DNA from: Promicromonospora sp. AC04 | Lineage (GTDB): Bacteria; Actinomycetota; Actinomycetes; Actinomycetales; Cellulomonadaceae | NCBI RefSeq assembly: GCF_003058225.1 | Contig: NZ_QBUG01000015.1 | Location: 62,001-126,000 of the forward strand | DNA: 64,000 nt | Direction: 5' to 3' | Shown: positions 51,979 through 61,528 of the stretch, in pieces | Numbering within the stretch: the stretch's first letter is position 1 | How the letters are laid out: each line of letters opens with the position of its first letter | Translations under genes and position numbers: made by a program | The notes under the pieces: generated by a model | The model's input: the letters and a program-made list of their open reading frames with translations, nothing else | Databases searched by the model: none | What the model was told of the DNA's origin: nothing

Positions 51979-53072
51979 ATGGATGACCAACAGGTAGAAC
52001 TCGGCCAGTACCTCGCGACGCTGCCGTACTCGCTCGCCCTCGACCGGAATGACCCGGACCTCGTCGTGGCTGCCTTCGATGGCGACGGGCGGGCGATCAC
52101 GCACACCGGTCTCCGGTGGAATCCATACCTCCCGCACCACAACGTGGCCAACGATCTTGCGCATCACCTAGCAAAGAGCCTGGAGCGTCAAGACGAGATC
52201 GCCCGGATGCTGGTGATCGAATACGGCAGGACAGGGCAGGACCGAAGCACCTGGCTCGTCACCGCGCTCCACGGGCTCCTCCCTGTCACCCCGGGGCAGA
52301 TCCACGTGCAAGCCAACACCTGGCGAACACAAGCGCTGACCGCCGACGGGTGGGGCCCCACTCACCCACTACCGCCCGACATCATCGCGGCCGACCTGAC
52401 CGAGCTCGCCGTGACTGCCAGAGCCTTGGACCAGACGCTGAACCCGGCAGACCCCCTGACACGCCCCTGTTCGACGAGCTCGAACCGGACCCGACCACCT
52501 CGCCGGAGCACTCCTCGCCCCGGGCACGAACCCGTATCGCGGTGCAAGCCTTGAAGCGTCTGTCCGCGGGACGGCCCGACGACCCGGCCCAGATGCAGCT
52601 CCTGGCACATCTGATCAGCTCCGACATCACCGTCCAGGACGCAGTACTCATGCACGCCGTCACCGGCCGGCAACGCCACGCACGCACCAACGCGCTCGTC
52701 CGCACCTTCCGTGCAGCACCGCTCCCACAGCGACCTGCCATGGCCACCACCGCGGCCGCTGCCGCGTTCCTCACCCACTGGCCCCGACGACCAGTCCTGA
52801 GGCTCCTACGACACGCAGAAGCGTTCAAACCGCTGACTGCACTCGTGTCGACCGCGATCGAGCGGCAGATCCATCCCGACGATCTACGCCAGATCATCGT
52901 TCGCACAGCGCGGCCAGCCCTTGAGCGAGTCGACGCCACCTGGAAGGCCCAGCGCGACACACGCCTCACCAGGCACCAACGCCCTCACCGAGCAACCAGC
53001 ATTCTGCCGCGATCTGCCCGAGCAGATGACACGACACCACCAGGTACCGGGCTCGACCTCCCCACCCCTTAG
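51979..53072 (+). pseudogene. DUF4192-like gene with a frameshift
   Basis: The first 155 codons (QYLATLPYSLALDRNDPDLV, RMLVIEYGRTGQDRSTWLVT, ALHGLLPVTPGQIHVQANTW) and the second half in another frame (DTPLFDELEPDPTTSPEHSS, MQLLAHLISSDITVQDAVLM, FLTHWPRRPVLRLLRHAEAF) together make a full DUF4192-type protein. The frames meet at a run of five C residues (52452-52456); six would restore reading. Unless the ribosome slips there, the protein is split. The frame-one part alone ends at 52554. Confidence 0.65.
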
Positions 53073-53247
53073 TCCCGCCCACCGAGAGGGACGAGCGCGC
53101 GGCTCCCGGCACTGCGGCCACCCAGCCGCGTCAACGCGACGCGTGTCTGACCGGTGAGCCGATCTCGGCAGTAACGACGCCTCACCTGTCCGACCCAGAA
53201 CCGCCGCAAGACACGACCACCAGTGGAAGAAGGAAGCGAGGACAATC

Positions 53248-53871
53248 ATGCAGAGCGCCGACAGCGATGACTCCGCCCGGCTCAAGGCACTGGACGAAAT
53301 CGCCTACGACTGGCACGTCCGAGCGCCTACCACTGACGCGCACACGAAGATCGCCATCCATCTGTGGGCACAGATCAAAGCCCTCGGATGCACCTCCGGT
53401 CACCTCCTGGCAGGTGGGCAGGACGCGGATCTGCTGGCCGGTCACCCCCCGGACGCGCCCCGGACCGAGCAGGGAGTCGGCCCCTGCGAGGACGGCCTCG
53501 TTCTGAACGCCGATCTGCTCCTGCTACGACGTCGCGAGCCCGGCCACCCAGCAAGCGGCCTGCCGTTCATCGAACGCAGCCTCGTCCACGTCCACGGCCG
53601 GCCGGACATGCTCATCAACGCCTGCTACTCCGATACCCCCTGGTTCGCCCTGGGCACCATCGTCCCGGACCCGATCGACCCTGACCTGACGACCGTGGCA
53701 CCCGCGAACGGGAACTTCGAACCGCACCTGAGCGACGTCCTGTACGGGATCACCGAAGTAGCCGTCCACCACGAGACGACAGCCCAGGTACGACCGGTGC
53801 GGGGGCGGTCCTCCGCTCCGCCACCGCTTGGTCGGCCACCCGCACCGGGCCCGGACCTGCTCGGAATCTAG
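53248..53871 (+). CDS. Methyltransferase-like protein, copy 9 of 9, with large in-frame internal deletion
   Basis: 207 residues. The N-terminal 80 residues (HLWAQIKALGCTSGHLLAGG, then DADLLAGHPPDAP) and the C-terminal half (DLLLLRRREPGHPASGLPFI, DMLINACYSDTPWFALGTIV) match copy 7, but the whole middle with the motif slot, GGxxAAL and LLGAVRLP boxes is missing. The junction GLVLNADLLLLRRRE lies near 53508-53517. Roughly 115 codons are gone, in frame. The frame stays open with a good AGAAGGAAGCGAGG site. Confidence 0.7.
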   Translation: MQSADSDDSARLKALDEIAYDWHVRAPTTDAHTKIAIHLWAQIKALGCTSGHLLAGGQDADLLAGHPPDAPRTEQGVGPCEDGLVLNADLLLLRRREPGHPASGLPFIERSLVHVHGRPDMLINACYSDTPWFALGTIVPDPIDPDLTTVAPANGNFEPHLSDVLYGITEVAVHHETTAQVRPVRGRSSAPPPLGRPPAPGPDLLGI

Positions 53872-54004
53872 ACAACCCAGAACCGCCGGCGCGCCGGACT
53901 AGGTGCCGACGTCCTACGTCAGAGCTGAGTTCCGGGTCTGCCGAATCCATGTGCATACCTACCCCAGGACCGCCCCATCCGTTCGAGCGAAAAGGACTTC
54001 TCCC

Positions 54005-54941
54005 ATGGACACCGAACCCAGCCGGACCTCCTGGCCCGTAGCGACCTTCGACCCGGCAGGATCCTGGGGAGAGATGCTCGGCAACGTGGCCTGGCTCCGC
54101 GGGCACACGTTCGCGGACATCCTCAATGTCGCTCAGCAGCACGAGGAGCACATCAGCACAGGGCAACGAGACCCGGCCGAACCATTCCCACGGCTTCTGG
54201 GCAGTACCGCCCAATGGCACCTGGCCGGACGTCAGGTGCTCGACCACGCCCTCGGCTACGACACGTTCAACAGTCCAAGAGACCCCAGCACGCAGATGTT
54301 CAGCCTGGCCGAAACCGGGCCAGAAGACTCGCGCAACGACGCAGAGTTCGTCGGCGTCGAACCTGCCGACACGATCGGAGCCCATCGGCTCAGGCAGCGC
54401 GTGTGGAACGACCTGTCGGTACGGCGCGAACGGTTCGGCTACGGCCTGACCTACACCTACGACGCCAACCAGCCCCGGACCCTCGTCGACCACCAGGCCC
54501 GGTCGGTTCGCATGCCGGGCTGGCAACCGCTCAGTCAGCGCGTCGCCGACCTTGCACACATCGTGACGGGGCGCAGTATTGCGGCTGGTGATGGAGCAAG
54601 CACGCGACGCCCAGCACGGCGCGATCGACGTCATCGCCTCCTCGGCGGCGCACCTCGTCCTGAGTTCCACCGGCCTGGACCCACGCACCGCGCTGTTCCC
54701 GACCACGCAGCTCGCCGTCGCGCCAGACCCCGACCACGGCGCCCGACTTGTTCTCACGATCGGTGAGGCCGCCCGTCGTATCGCCAACAACGTCCTGGCA
54801 GGCATCAGCACACCACTGCGCGCCAACGGCGTTCTGATCGCACAGCAGCCCAGAACTGGGCCTTCTCCAGAGCCTTCCGAGCAGCACAGCCCGGAACAGC
54901 ACCGATCCTCGTCTCGTTCGACTCCCCCACTCGACCTTTGA
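54005..54941 (+). pseudogene. Hypothetical gene, probably split by a frameshift
   Basis: The first part (GSWGEMLGNVAWLRGHTFAD, GSTAQWHLAGRQVLDHALGY, QRVADLAHIVTGRS) runs well to about 54575. The DNA then continues sensibly in another frame from TTG 54579: RLVMEQARDAQHGAIDVIAS, TIGEAARRIANNVLAGISTP. The overlap fits one gene with a small insertion or deletion between 54566 and 54582. No family is recognised. The alternative is two overlapping genes, the second starting at 54579 or ATG 54591. Confidence 0.45.
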
Positions 54942-55030
54942 CCCTTGGCCGCTATAGCCCGTGCCGTCGGTGCTTCCCTGACACAGGCCACTGGCTCGAC
55001 ACACGGCGTGGACCACAGACGTTCCACCGC

Positions 55031-55252
55031 TCACCGCGCGCTCGACACGGGTATCAGCAACTTTGCCCTCGCCTCGTCGAGGTCGATCCGGATCAGCCGT
55101 CCGATCCGGTAGGCCCGAACCGACCCGTCGGCAATCCGGCGCCGAATCGTCTTCACCGAGACGCTGAGGTCGTCGGCCGCCGCGGCGAGGGATACGAGGC
55201 GACCGCTTGGCACACTTTTCTCAGCCCTGACGGAAGGGTTCCGGGAACTCAT
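55031..55252 (-). CDS. Excisionase-like helix-turn-helix protein
   Basis: A 73-residue protein with the MerR/excisionase fold: LVSLAAAADDLSVSVKTIRR (recognition helix), RIADGSVRAYRIGRLIRIDL. Small proteins of this type bend DNA at attL/attR and direct the integrase towards excision. It is transcribed in the same direction as the integrase gene, 106 bases downstream of its stop, the usual arrangement for actinobacterial ICEs. Confidence 0.82.
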   Translation of the reverse strand: MSSRNPSVRAEKSVPSGRLVSLAAAADDLSVSVKTIRRRIADGSVRAYRIGRLIRIDLDEARAKLLIPVSSAR

Positions 55253-55358
55253 CGCCGTACTCCTCTCCCACGGCGCCGTCGGCCGTCGTCACCACCAAGG
55301 TGCGCAACCTCGTCCATCACGGGCCAAGAGTGTCCACGCCAGACCTAGGCAGGTGGCC

Positions 55359-56642
55359 TCAGCCGAGCCGACCCGCTTCCCCTGCGTACCCGCCGGCGAC
55401 GCCCTTCCCCTTGCGCAGCCTTCGCTCGGCGACCTCGTCCTGGAACACAGACCCAAGCTTCTCGGCGATGTTGTGCCGACGCTCCTCGTCCCCGAGGTGC
55501 TGGTAGTGAAGAACCACCGTGGGGTTGTTGTGCCCCGCGATCGCCATCAGCTCCGCCAATGTAGCCCCCGACCGCGCTGCCCAGGTCAGGGCGGTGTGCC
55601 GCAGGTCGTGGAAGTGCAGTTCGTCGAGCCCCACGGCGGTTCGAACCACGGCCCAGTTCCGCTCGATGATCGAAGCGTGCAGCACACCACCTCGCTTCGC
55701 CGGGAAGACCATCCCGTCCGGTCCCGGCCGAGAGAACTTTGCCAGGTGCTCCTTGAGGATCGGCACGACGAACGACGGGATTGCCACCTCTCGATAGGAG
55801 GCATCAGTCTTCGGCGGGCCGATCTGGTTATACTTGCCCGCGACCTTCTGGTTCGCCACGGTCCCCCGCACCGCTACCTTTGCCCGAGTCGGGTCCGTGA
55901 GGTCAAGGTGGCGCCGCTGCAACGCTCGCAGTTCGCCGTTTCGCAGACCCGTGGCAACAGCCAGCGGCACGATCGCCTGAAGATAGTCCGGCATCAGCTC
56001 GGCCATCCGCCACATCTTGTCGGCCGTCACCACGATCGGCTCGTGAACTGCCTTGTACCGAAGAGCACCCTTGACCTTCGCCGGCGATGCGTCGAGCAAC
56101 TCGTGGTCGACGGCGTCGTTCAGGATCGACGACAGCGTCTGATAGGCCGAGTACAACGCGCCACGTCCGTCGGACTTCTCCTGACCGCGCCACGTCCGCG
56201 ACCGCGCTTCCTCCGCAAGCGTCGCAGCTAGCTTCGTGTACCAACTGGCCACGTCGAACCGGGTCAGGTCCTTCAGCGGGATGTCGCCCAGTTCCGGAAG
56301 GATGCGCTTCTCCAGCGCCGTCTCGTACCGGTTCCGCGTGCCGTTGCGCAGGCGCTTGCCCTCGATCGATCGTCGCGCCCACTCACGCAACGTGATGGAA
56401 CGCTGCTGCGCGAGGCGGGCCTCCAGCTCACGGGCCTTCGGCGGTTTCCACTCACCGCGGTCGATGACGATTCGCTCCGCGTTGAGCCACGCCTCGGCCG
56501 CCATCTTGTCGCCGAAGGAACGGCCGTGCTTCTCCGTGTCCGGGCCGACGTACCGCGCCCGGACACTCGTGACCGCGCCGGTCACCGGGCTCCTGCGCTC
56601 CTCCAAGAGACCGAAGGTACGACGTGTAGGTCTGCGTGCCAT
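55359..56642 (-). CDS. Tyrosine integrase of the ICE
   Basis: A 427-residue integrase. An N-terminal arm-binding domain (GAVTSVRARYVGPDTEKHGR) is followed by a core-binding domain (about 80-185) and the catalytic domain with Arg in VATGLRNGELRAL, His345 and Arg348 in HFHDLRHTALTW, His371 in IAGHNNPTVV and nucleophile Tyr380 in HYQHL. ATG 56642 begins MARRPTRRTFG, usual for this family; longer upstream starts read unlikely sequence. It lies 254 bases from the end of sufT and should act on a site in that gap or in the sufT 3' end. Confidence 0.9.
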   Translation of the reverse strand: MARRPTRRTFGLLEERRSPVTGAVTSVRARYVGPDTEKHGRSFGDKMAAEAWLNAERIVIDRGEWKPPKARELEARLAQQRSITLREWARRSIEGKRLRNGTRNRYETALEKRILPELGDIPLKDLTRFDVASWYTKLAATLAEEARSRTWRGQEKSDGRGALYSAYQTLSSILNDAVDHELLDASPAKVKGALRYKAVHEPIVVTADKMWRMAELMPDYLQAIVPLAVATGLRNGELRALQRRHLDLTDPTRAKVAVRGTVANQKVAGKYNQIGPPKTDASYREVAIPSFVVPILKEHLAKFSRPGPDGMVFPAKRGGVLHASIIERNWAVVRTAVGLDELHFHDLRHTALTWAARSGATLAELMAIAGHNNPTVVLHYQHLGDEERRHNIAEKLGSVFQDEVAERRLRKGKGVAGGYAGEAGRLG

Positions 56643-56692
56643 GGGTGGGTCCTCTCGCCCACCAGGTGCGCCCACCGCGCCAGCCGTCCTCG

Positions 56693-56822
56693 GTGGGACT
56701 TCGACACACCCGCACACAACCCGAGAATGGCCCGCCACCTGCGGATCCATCCCCGAACCCGTGGGACTTCAGTGGGACTTGGGATGGCCTCACGAGGCCA
56801 TCCCTGTCCACTTCCGTCCCAC
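56693..56822. other. Candidate attachment/integrase-binding region
   Basis: Three direct copies of GTGGGACTT start at 56693, 56761 and 56772, and an inverted copy GTCCCAC lies at 56816-56822. Between them is a perfect 11-base inverted repeat, GGGATGGCCTC (56781-56791) and GAGGCCATCCC (56794-56804), with a two-base loop. Repeated short arms around a palindrome upstream of an integrase are what arm-type and core sites look like. The hairpin could instead terminate transcription. There is no tRNA gene here. Confidence 0.5.
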
Positions 56823-56896
56823 AGGCCCGAAAGAGAATCCGCAGGTCAGGCGGCATTTCCCCAGTTCAGGGACGCGCCGCCCAACCCACTCGATCC

Positions 56897-57277
56897 TCAG
56901 ACGTTGAACCCGAGCATCCGCAGCTGCTCCTTGCCGTCGTCCGTGATCTTCTCCGGACCCCACGGCGGCATCCAGACCCAGTTCACGCGGAACCCGTCAA
57001 CGATGCCCTCGAGCGCCTGCGCGCTCTGGTCCTCGATGACGTCCGTCAGCGGGCAGGCCGCCGACGTGAGCGTCATGTCGATCGTCGCGTGGTTGTTCTG
57101 GTCCACCTGGATGCCGTAGATCAGGCCCAGGTCCACGACATTGATGCCCAGCTCGGGGTCGATCACGTCGCGCATCGCCTCTTCGACGTCCACCACTGTG
57201 GTGGGCGAAGGGCCCACTCCCTGCGCGGGAGCGGCCTGGGCTTCTTCCTGCCCGACGTCGGTGCTCGCCTCGGTCAT
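56897..57277 (-). CDS. SufT-like metal-sulfur cluster assembly factor
   Basis: A 126-residue MIP18/DUF59 protein: VEEAMRDVIDPELGINVVDL, YGIQVDQNNHATIDMTLTSA, then ACPLTDVI with the conserved Cys, and VNWVWMPPWGPEKITDDGKE. SufT proteins help mature Fe-S proteins and close many actinobacterial suf operons. It is the last gene of the operon, 10 bases after sufU, and the chromosomal gene nearest to the ICE. Confidence 0.9.
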   Translation of the reverse strand: MTEASTDVGQEEAQAAPAQGVGPSPTTVVDVEEAMRDVIDPELGINVVDLGLIYGIQVDQNNHATIDMTLTSAACPLTDVIEDQSAQALEGIVDGFRVNWVWMPPWGPEKITDDGKEQLRMLGFNV

Positions 57278-57287
57278 GGGTCTCTCC

Positions 57288-57767
57288 TCAGCTCGTTGCC
57301 AGCGCGCCGCTGCGCGCCAGCGAGTCCTTGAGCGCCGCCCAGCCGAGCAGCGCGCACTTGATTCGGGCGGGGTACTGGGACACGCCCGTGAAGGCGGTCG
57401 CGTCGCCGAGGGAGTCCTCCGCGTCGTCGTCGCCCAGGCCCTTGCCTCGCGATGACATCAGGTCGTGGAACAGGCCGTCGAGCCGCGCCACCTCGGCCAG
57501 CGGCGCGCCCTCCACCAACGAGGTCATGACCGACACCGACGCCTGCGAGATCGAGCATCCCTGCCCTTCCCACGAGACGCCCGCCACAGTGCCCTCGGGG
57601 GTGACGTCGACCCGGAGGGTCACCTCGTCACCGCACGTCGGGTTCACCTGGTGCGACTCCCCCGCTCGGTGGCCTTCCGCCGAGGCGAGGTCGACGAGCC
57701 CACGGCCCACCGGCCGCTTCGCGTGGTCCAGGATCACCTGCTGGTACATCTGCTCGAGCGTGCTCAC
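57288..57767 (-). CDS. sufU: SufU Fe-S cluster assembly sulfurtransferase/scaffold
   Basis: A 159-residue protein from GTG. The three zinc-binding cysteines of SufU are visible in NPTCGDEVTLR, EGQGCSISQA and RIKCALLGW, as is the Asp in the first motif. SufU accepts persulfide sulfur from SufS. EGAPLAEVARLDGLFHDLMS is the extra insert typical of Gram-positive SufU. It follows sufS by 28 bases. Confidence 0.92.
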   Translation of the reverse strand: MSTLEQMYQQVILDHAKRPVGRGLVDLASAEGHRAGESHQVNPTCGDEVTLRVDVTPEGTVAGVSWEGQGCSISQASVSVMTSLVEGAPLAEVARLDGLFHDLMSSRGKGLGDDDAEDSLGDATAFTGVSQYPARIKCALLGWAALKDSLARSGALATS

Positions 57768-57795
57768 GACGCTGCCTTTCTCGGTGCTGAAGTTC

Positions 57796-59163
<1,368 letters not shown>

Positions 59164-59934
59164 TCAGGCCGAGACCGTCTTGTTCGCGCCGACGTACTTG
59201 TCGTAGCCCTCTTCCTCGAGGCGGTCGGCCAGCTCGGAGCCGCCCTCCTCGGCGATCTTGCCGTCGACGAAGACGTGCACGAAGTCGGGCTTGATGTAGC
59301 GCAGGATGCGCGTGTAGTGCGTGATGAGCAGGATCCCGATGTCGGTGTTCTCCTTGGCCCGGTTCACGCCCTCGGACACGATGCGCAGCGCGTCGACGTC
59401 GAGGCCGGAGTCGGTCTCGTCGAGGATCGCGAAACGCGGCTTGAAGAGCTCCATCTGCAGGATCTCGTGGCGCTTCTTCTCACCACCGGAGAAGCCCTCG
59501 TTCACTGAACGCTCGGCGAAGACCGGGTCCATGCGGAGGTTCTCCATCGCGCCCTTGACCTCCTTGCCCCAGGTACGCAGGGCGGGGGCGGTGCCGTCGA
59601 GGGCGGTCTTGGCGGTGCGCAGGAAGTTCGCGACCGACACGCCCGCGACCTCGACCGGGTACTGCATGGCCAGGAAGAGCCCGGCGCGGGCGCGCTCGTC
59701 GACCTTCATCGACAGGAGGTCCTCGCCGTCGAGCGTGGCGGTGCCCGAGGTGACGGTGTACTTGGGGTGGCCGGCCAGGGCCGAGGCCAGGGTGGACTTG
59801 CCCGAGCCGTTGGGGCCCATGATCGCGTGGGTCTCGCCGCTGGCGATCGTCAGGTCGACGCCGCGCAGGATCGGCTTGGGGCCTTCCTTGGTCTCGACGC
59901 TGACGTGCAGGTCGCGGATCTCGAGGGTGGGCAT
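59164..59934 (-). CDS. sufC: SufC ATPase
   Basis: A 256-residue ABC ATPase. Walker A is MGPNGSGKSTLAS, the signature motif FSGGEKKRHEILQ, Walker B RFAILDETDSGLD, and the switch His is in LLITHYTRIL. It pairs with SufB and SufD to form the scaffold on which clusters are built. It lies 46 bases after the Rieske-like gene. Confidence 0.96.
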   Translation of the reverse strand: MPTLEIRDLHVSVETKEGPKPILRGVDLTIASGETHAIMGPNGSGKSTLASALAGHPKYTVTSGTATLDGEDLLSMKVDERARAGLFLAMQYPVEVAGVSVANFLRTAKTALDGTAPALRTWGKEVKGAMENLRMDPVFAERSVNEGFSGGEKKRHEILQMELFKPRFAILDETDSGLDVDALRIVSEGVNRAKENTDIGILLITHYTRILRYIKPDFVHVFVDGKIAEEGGSELADRLEEEGYDKYVGANKTVSA

Positions 59935-59980
59935 ATCGGTTGCTCCAGGGTTAGCTTGCGAAGTCAGTGGTTCAAGTGGT

Positions 59981-60325
59981 TCAGGAGACGGGGACGGTTA
60001 CGTCGATGTCGACGAGCACCCGCTCGCCGTCGACCGTCACCGGATAGACGGGCACGGGGCGCACCGCCGGAAGCTGGACGGGCTGGCCGGTCCGCAGGTC
60101 GAACTGCGAGCCGTGCAGCCAGCACTCGACGAGGCAGCCCTCCACCTCGCCGTCGGACAGCGAGACGGCGCCGTGCGAGCAGATGTCGGAGATGGCGTGG
60201 AAGTTGCCGTCCGCGTCACGTGCGACGGCGACCGGGACCGGGGCGCCGTCGGCGCCGTCGAGCTCCACGAGCATCGCCTCCTCCGGTCCCAGGTCCTCGG
60301 TCATGCAGGCCAGCTGCGCGGTCAT
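59981..60325 (-). CDS. Rieske [2Fe-2S] ferredoxin-like protein of the suf operon
   Basis: A 114-residue protein with the Rieske ligands Cys-x-His in ISDICSHGAVSLSDG and Cys-xx-His in LVECWLHGSQFDL. Non-haem-iron-oxygenase-type ferredoxins stand at this place in most actinobacterial suf operons and may provide electrons or act as a first client. It starts inside the sufD stop (ATGA). Confidence 0.93.
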   Translation of the reverse strand: MTAQLACMTEDLGPEEAMLVELDGADGAPVPVAVARDADGNFHAISDICSHGAVSLSDGEVEGCLVECWLHGSQFDLRTGQPVQLPAVRPVPVYPVTVDGERVLVDIDVTVPVS

Positions 60326-61527
60326 GCGGCCGGTGCCCCGGTGATCACGCTCATCGACTTCTCCAGCTCGGCCTCGATGGAGGCGAGCAGGCGCTCCTCG
60401 ACGGACGGGACGCCGATCTCGTGGATGAGCTCGGCGAAGAAGCCGCGCACGACGAGACGACGGGCCTCGGTCTCGGAGATGCCGCGGGACTCGAGGTAGA
60501 AGAGCTGCTCGTCGTCGAACCGGCCGGTGGCGCTGGCGTGGCCGGCGCCGGCGATCTCGCCGGTCTGGATCTCGAGGTTCGGCACGGAGTCCGCGCGCGC
60601 CCCGTCCGAGAGGACCAGGTTGCGGTTGAGCTCGTAGGTGTCGGTGTTCTCGGCGTTCGCGCGGATCAGCACGTCGCCGACCCACACGGTGTGCGCGCCG
60701 GAGCCCTGCAGGGCGCCCTTGTAGGTCACGCGGGACTTGCACTCCGGCACCGCGTGGTCCACGAAGAGGCGGTGCTCCTGGTGCTGGTCGGTGTCCGCGA
60801 AGTAGAGGCCCACCATCTCGACGTCCCCGCCCTCGGCGGTGAACTCTGCGTCCGGCGTGACGCGCACGACGTCGCCGCCGAACGTCACCACGACGTGCTT
60901 GAGCTTGGCGTCGCGGCCCAGGCGGGCCCGGTGCGAGGAGGCGTGCACGGCGCCGTCGGCCCAGTCCTGGACGCTGACGACGGTGAGGTGCGCGCCGTCC
61001 TCGACCACGATCTCGACGGTCTCGGCGAGCGTGCCGACGCCGGCGTGGTCGAGGACCACCACGGCCTCGGAGTGCCGCTCCGCGCGGACCAGCACGTGGG
61101 CCGCGGTCGCGTCCTTCGACACGCCCTCGAGGCGCACCGAGGTGACCTCCGAGGCAACGGCCTCTGCCGGGATGGTGACGACGGTGGCCTGCTCGAAGGC
61201 GTTCCACGCGGTGACGGCGGTGCGGTCACCGGGCTTGCCGGCGGTGCCCAGGCGGGCGTCGTCGCGGGCGACGGTCTCCACCTTGACCTCGGGGGCCGGG
61301 GTCACCTGGACCGTGACGCCCGAGGAACCGAGGTCCGCCTGGAACAGCGGCTGGAGGCGGTCGGCCGGGGAGAAGCGCCACTCCTCCTCGCGGCCGTTGG
61401 GGACGGGGATGTCCTCCAGGGAGAACGACGTGCGGCGCTCTGCGCGGGAGCCCTGGGGCTTGCCGCCGACGCCGTGTGTGTGGGCGCCGTCGGCAACAGC
61501 GCGCGAGTGATCGGTCGTGAGAGTCAT
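60322..61527 (-). CDS. sufD: SufD scaffold protein
   Basis: A 401-residue beta-helix protein with ERRTSFSLEDIPVPNGREEE, the parallel beta core (HTVWVGDVLIRANAENTDTY, ELNRNLVLSDGARADSVPNL, EIQTGEIAGAGHASATGRFD) and C-terminal RRLVVRGFFAELIHEI, the SufC-binding end. It forms the SufBC2D complex. It begins one base after the end of sufB. Confidence 0.95.
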   Translation of the reverse strand: MTLTTDHSRAVADGAHTHGVGGKPQGSRAERRTSFSLEDIPVPNGREEEWRFSPADRLQPLFQADLGSSGVTVQVTPAPEVKVETVARDDARLGTAGKPGDRTAVTAWNAFEQATVVTIPAEAVASEVTSVRLEGVSKDATAAHVLVRAERHSEAVVVLDHAGVGTLAETVEIVVEDGAHLTVVSVQDWADGAVHASSHRARLGRDAKLKHVVVTFGGDVVRVTPDAEFTAEGGDVEMVGLYFADTDQHQEHRLFVDHAVPECKSRVTYKGALQGSGAHTVWVGDVLIRANAENTDTYELNRNLVLSDGARADSVPNLEIQTGEIAGAGHASATGRFDDEQLFYLESRGISETEARRLVVRGFFAELIHEIGVPSVEERLLASIEAELEKSMSVITGAPAA

Positions 61528-61528
61528 G

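Larger units (their letters stand above)
1..56822. mobile_element. Integrative conjugative element, right-hand part (left end outside window)
   Basis: The stretch carries type IV secretion genes (TrbL/VirB6-like, SCO6880, VirB4, VirD4), ParB-like, Prim-Pol, SSB-like, ArdC and DprA-like genes and ends with excisionase and tyrosine integrase beside the chromosomal suf operon. Such a set is typical of actinobacterial ICEs. The right boundary is placed at a cluster of short repeats between the integrase start and the end of sufT. The left boundary is not seen, and neither is a relaxase or a replication initiator, so these are assumed to lie to the left. Whether the pilus genes at 0-3.5 kb belong to the element is inferred from their collinearity with the conjugation genes. 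Confidence 0.75.

Noticed and set aside
56643-56896. tRNA gene as integration target
   Set aside because: No cloverleaf-like arms or TTCGAnnC loop in the gap between integrase and sufT.
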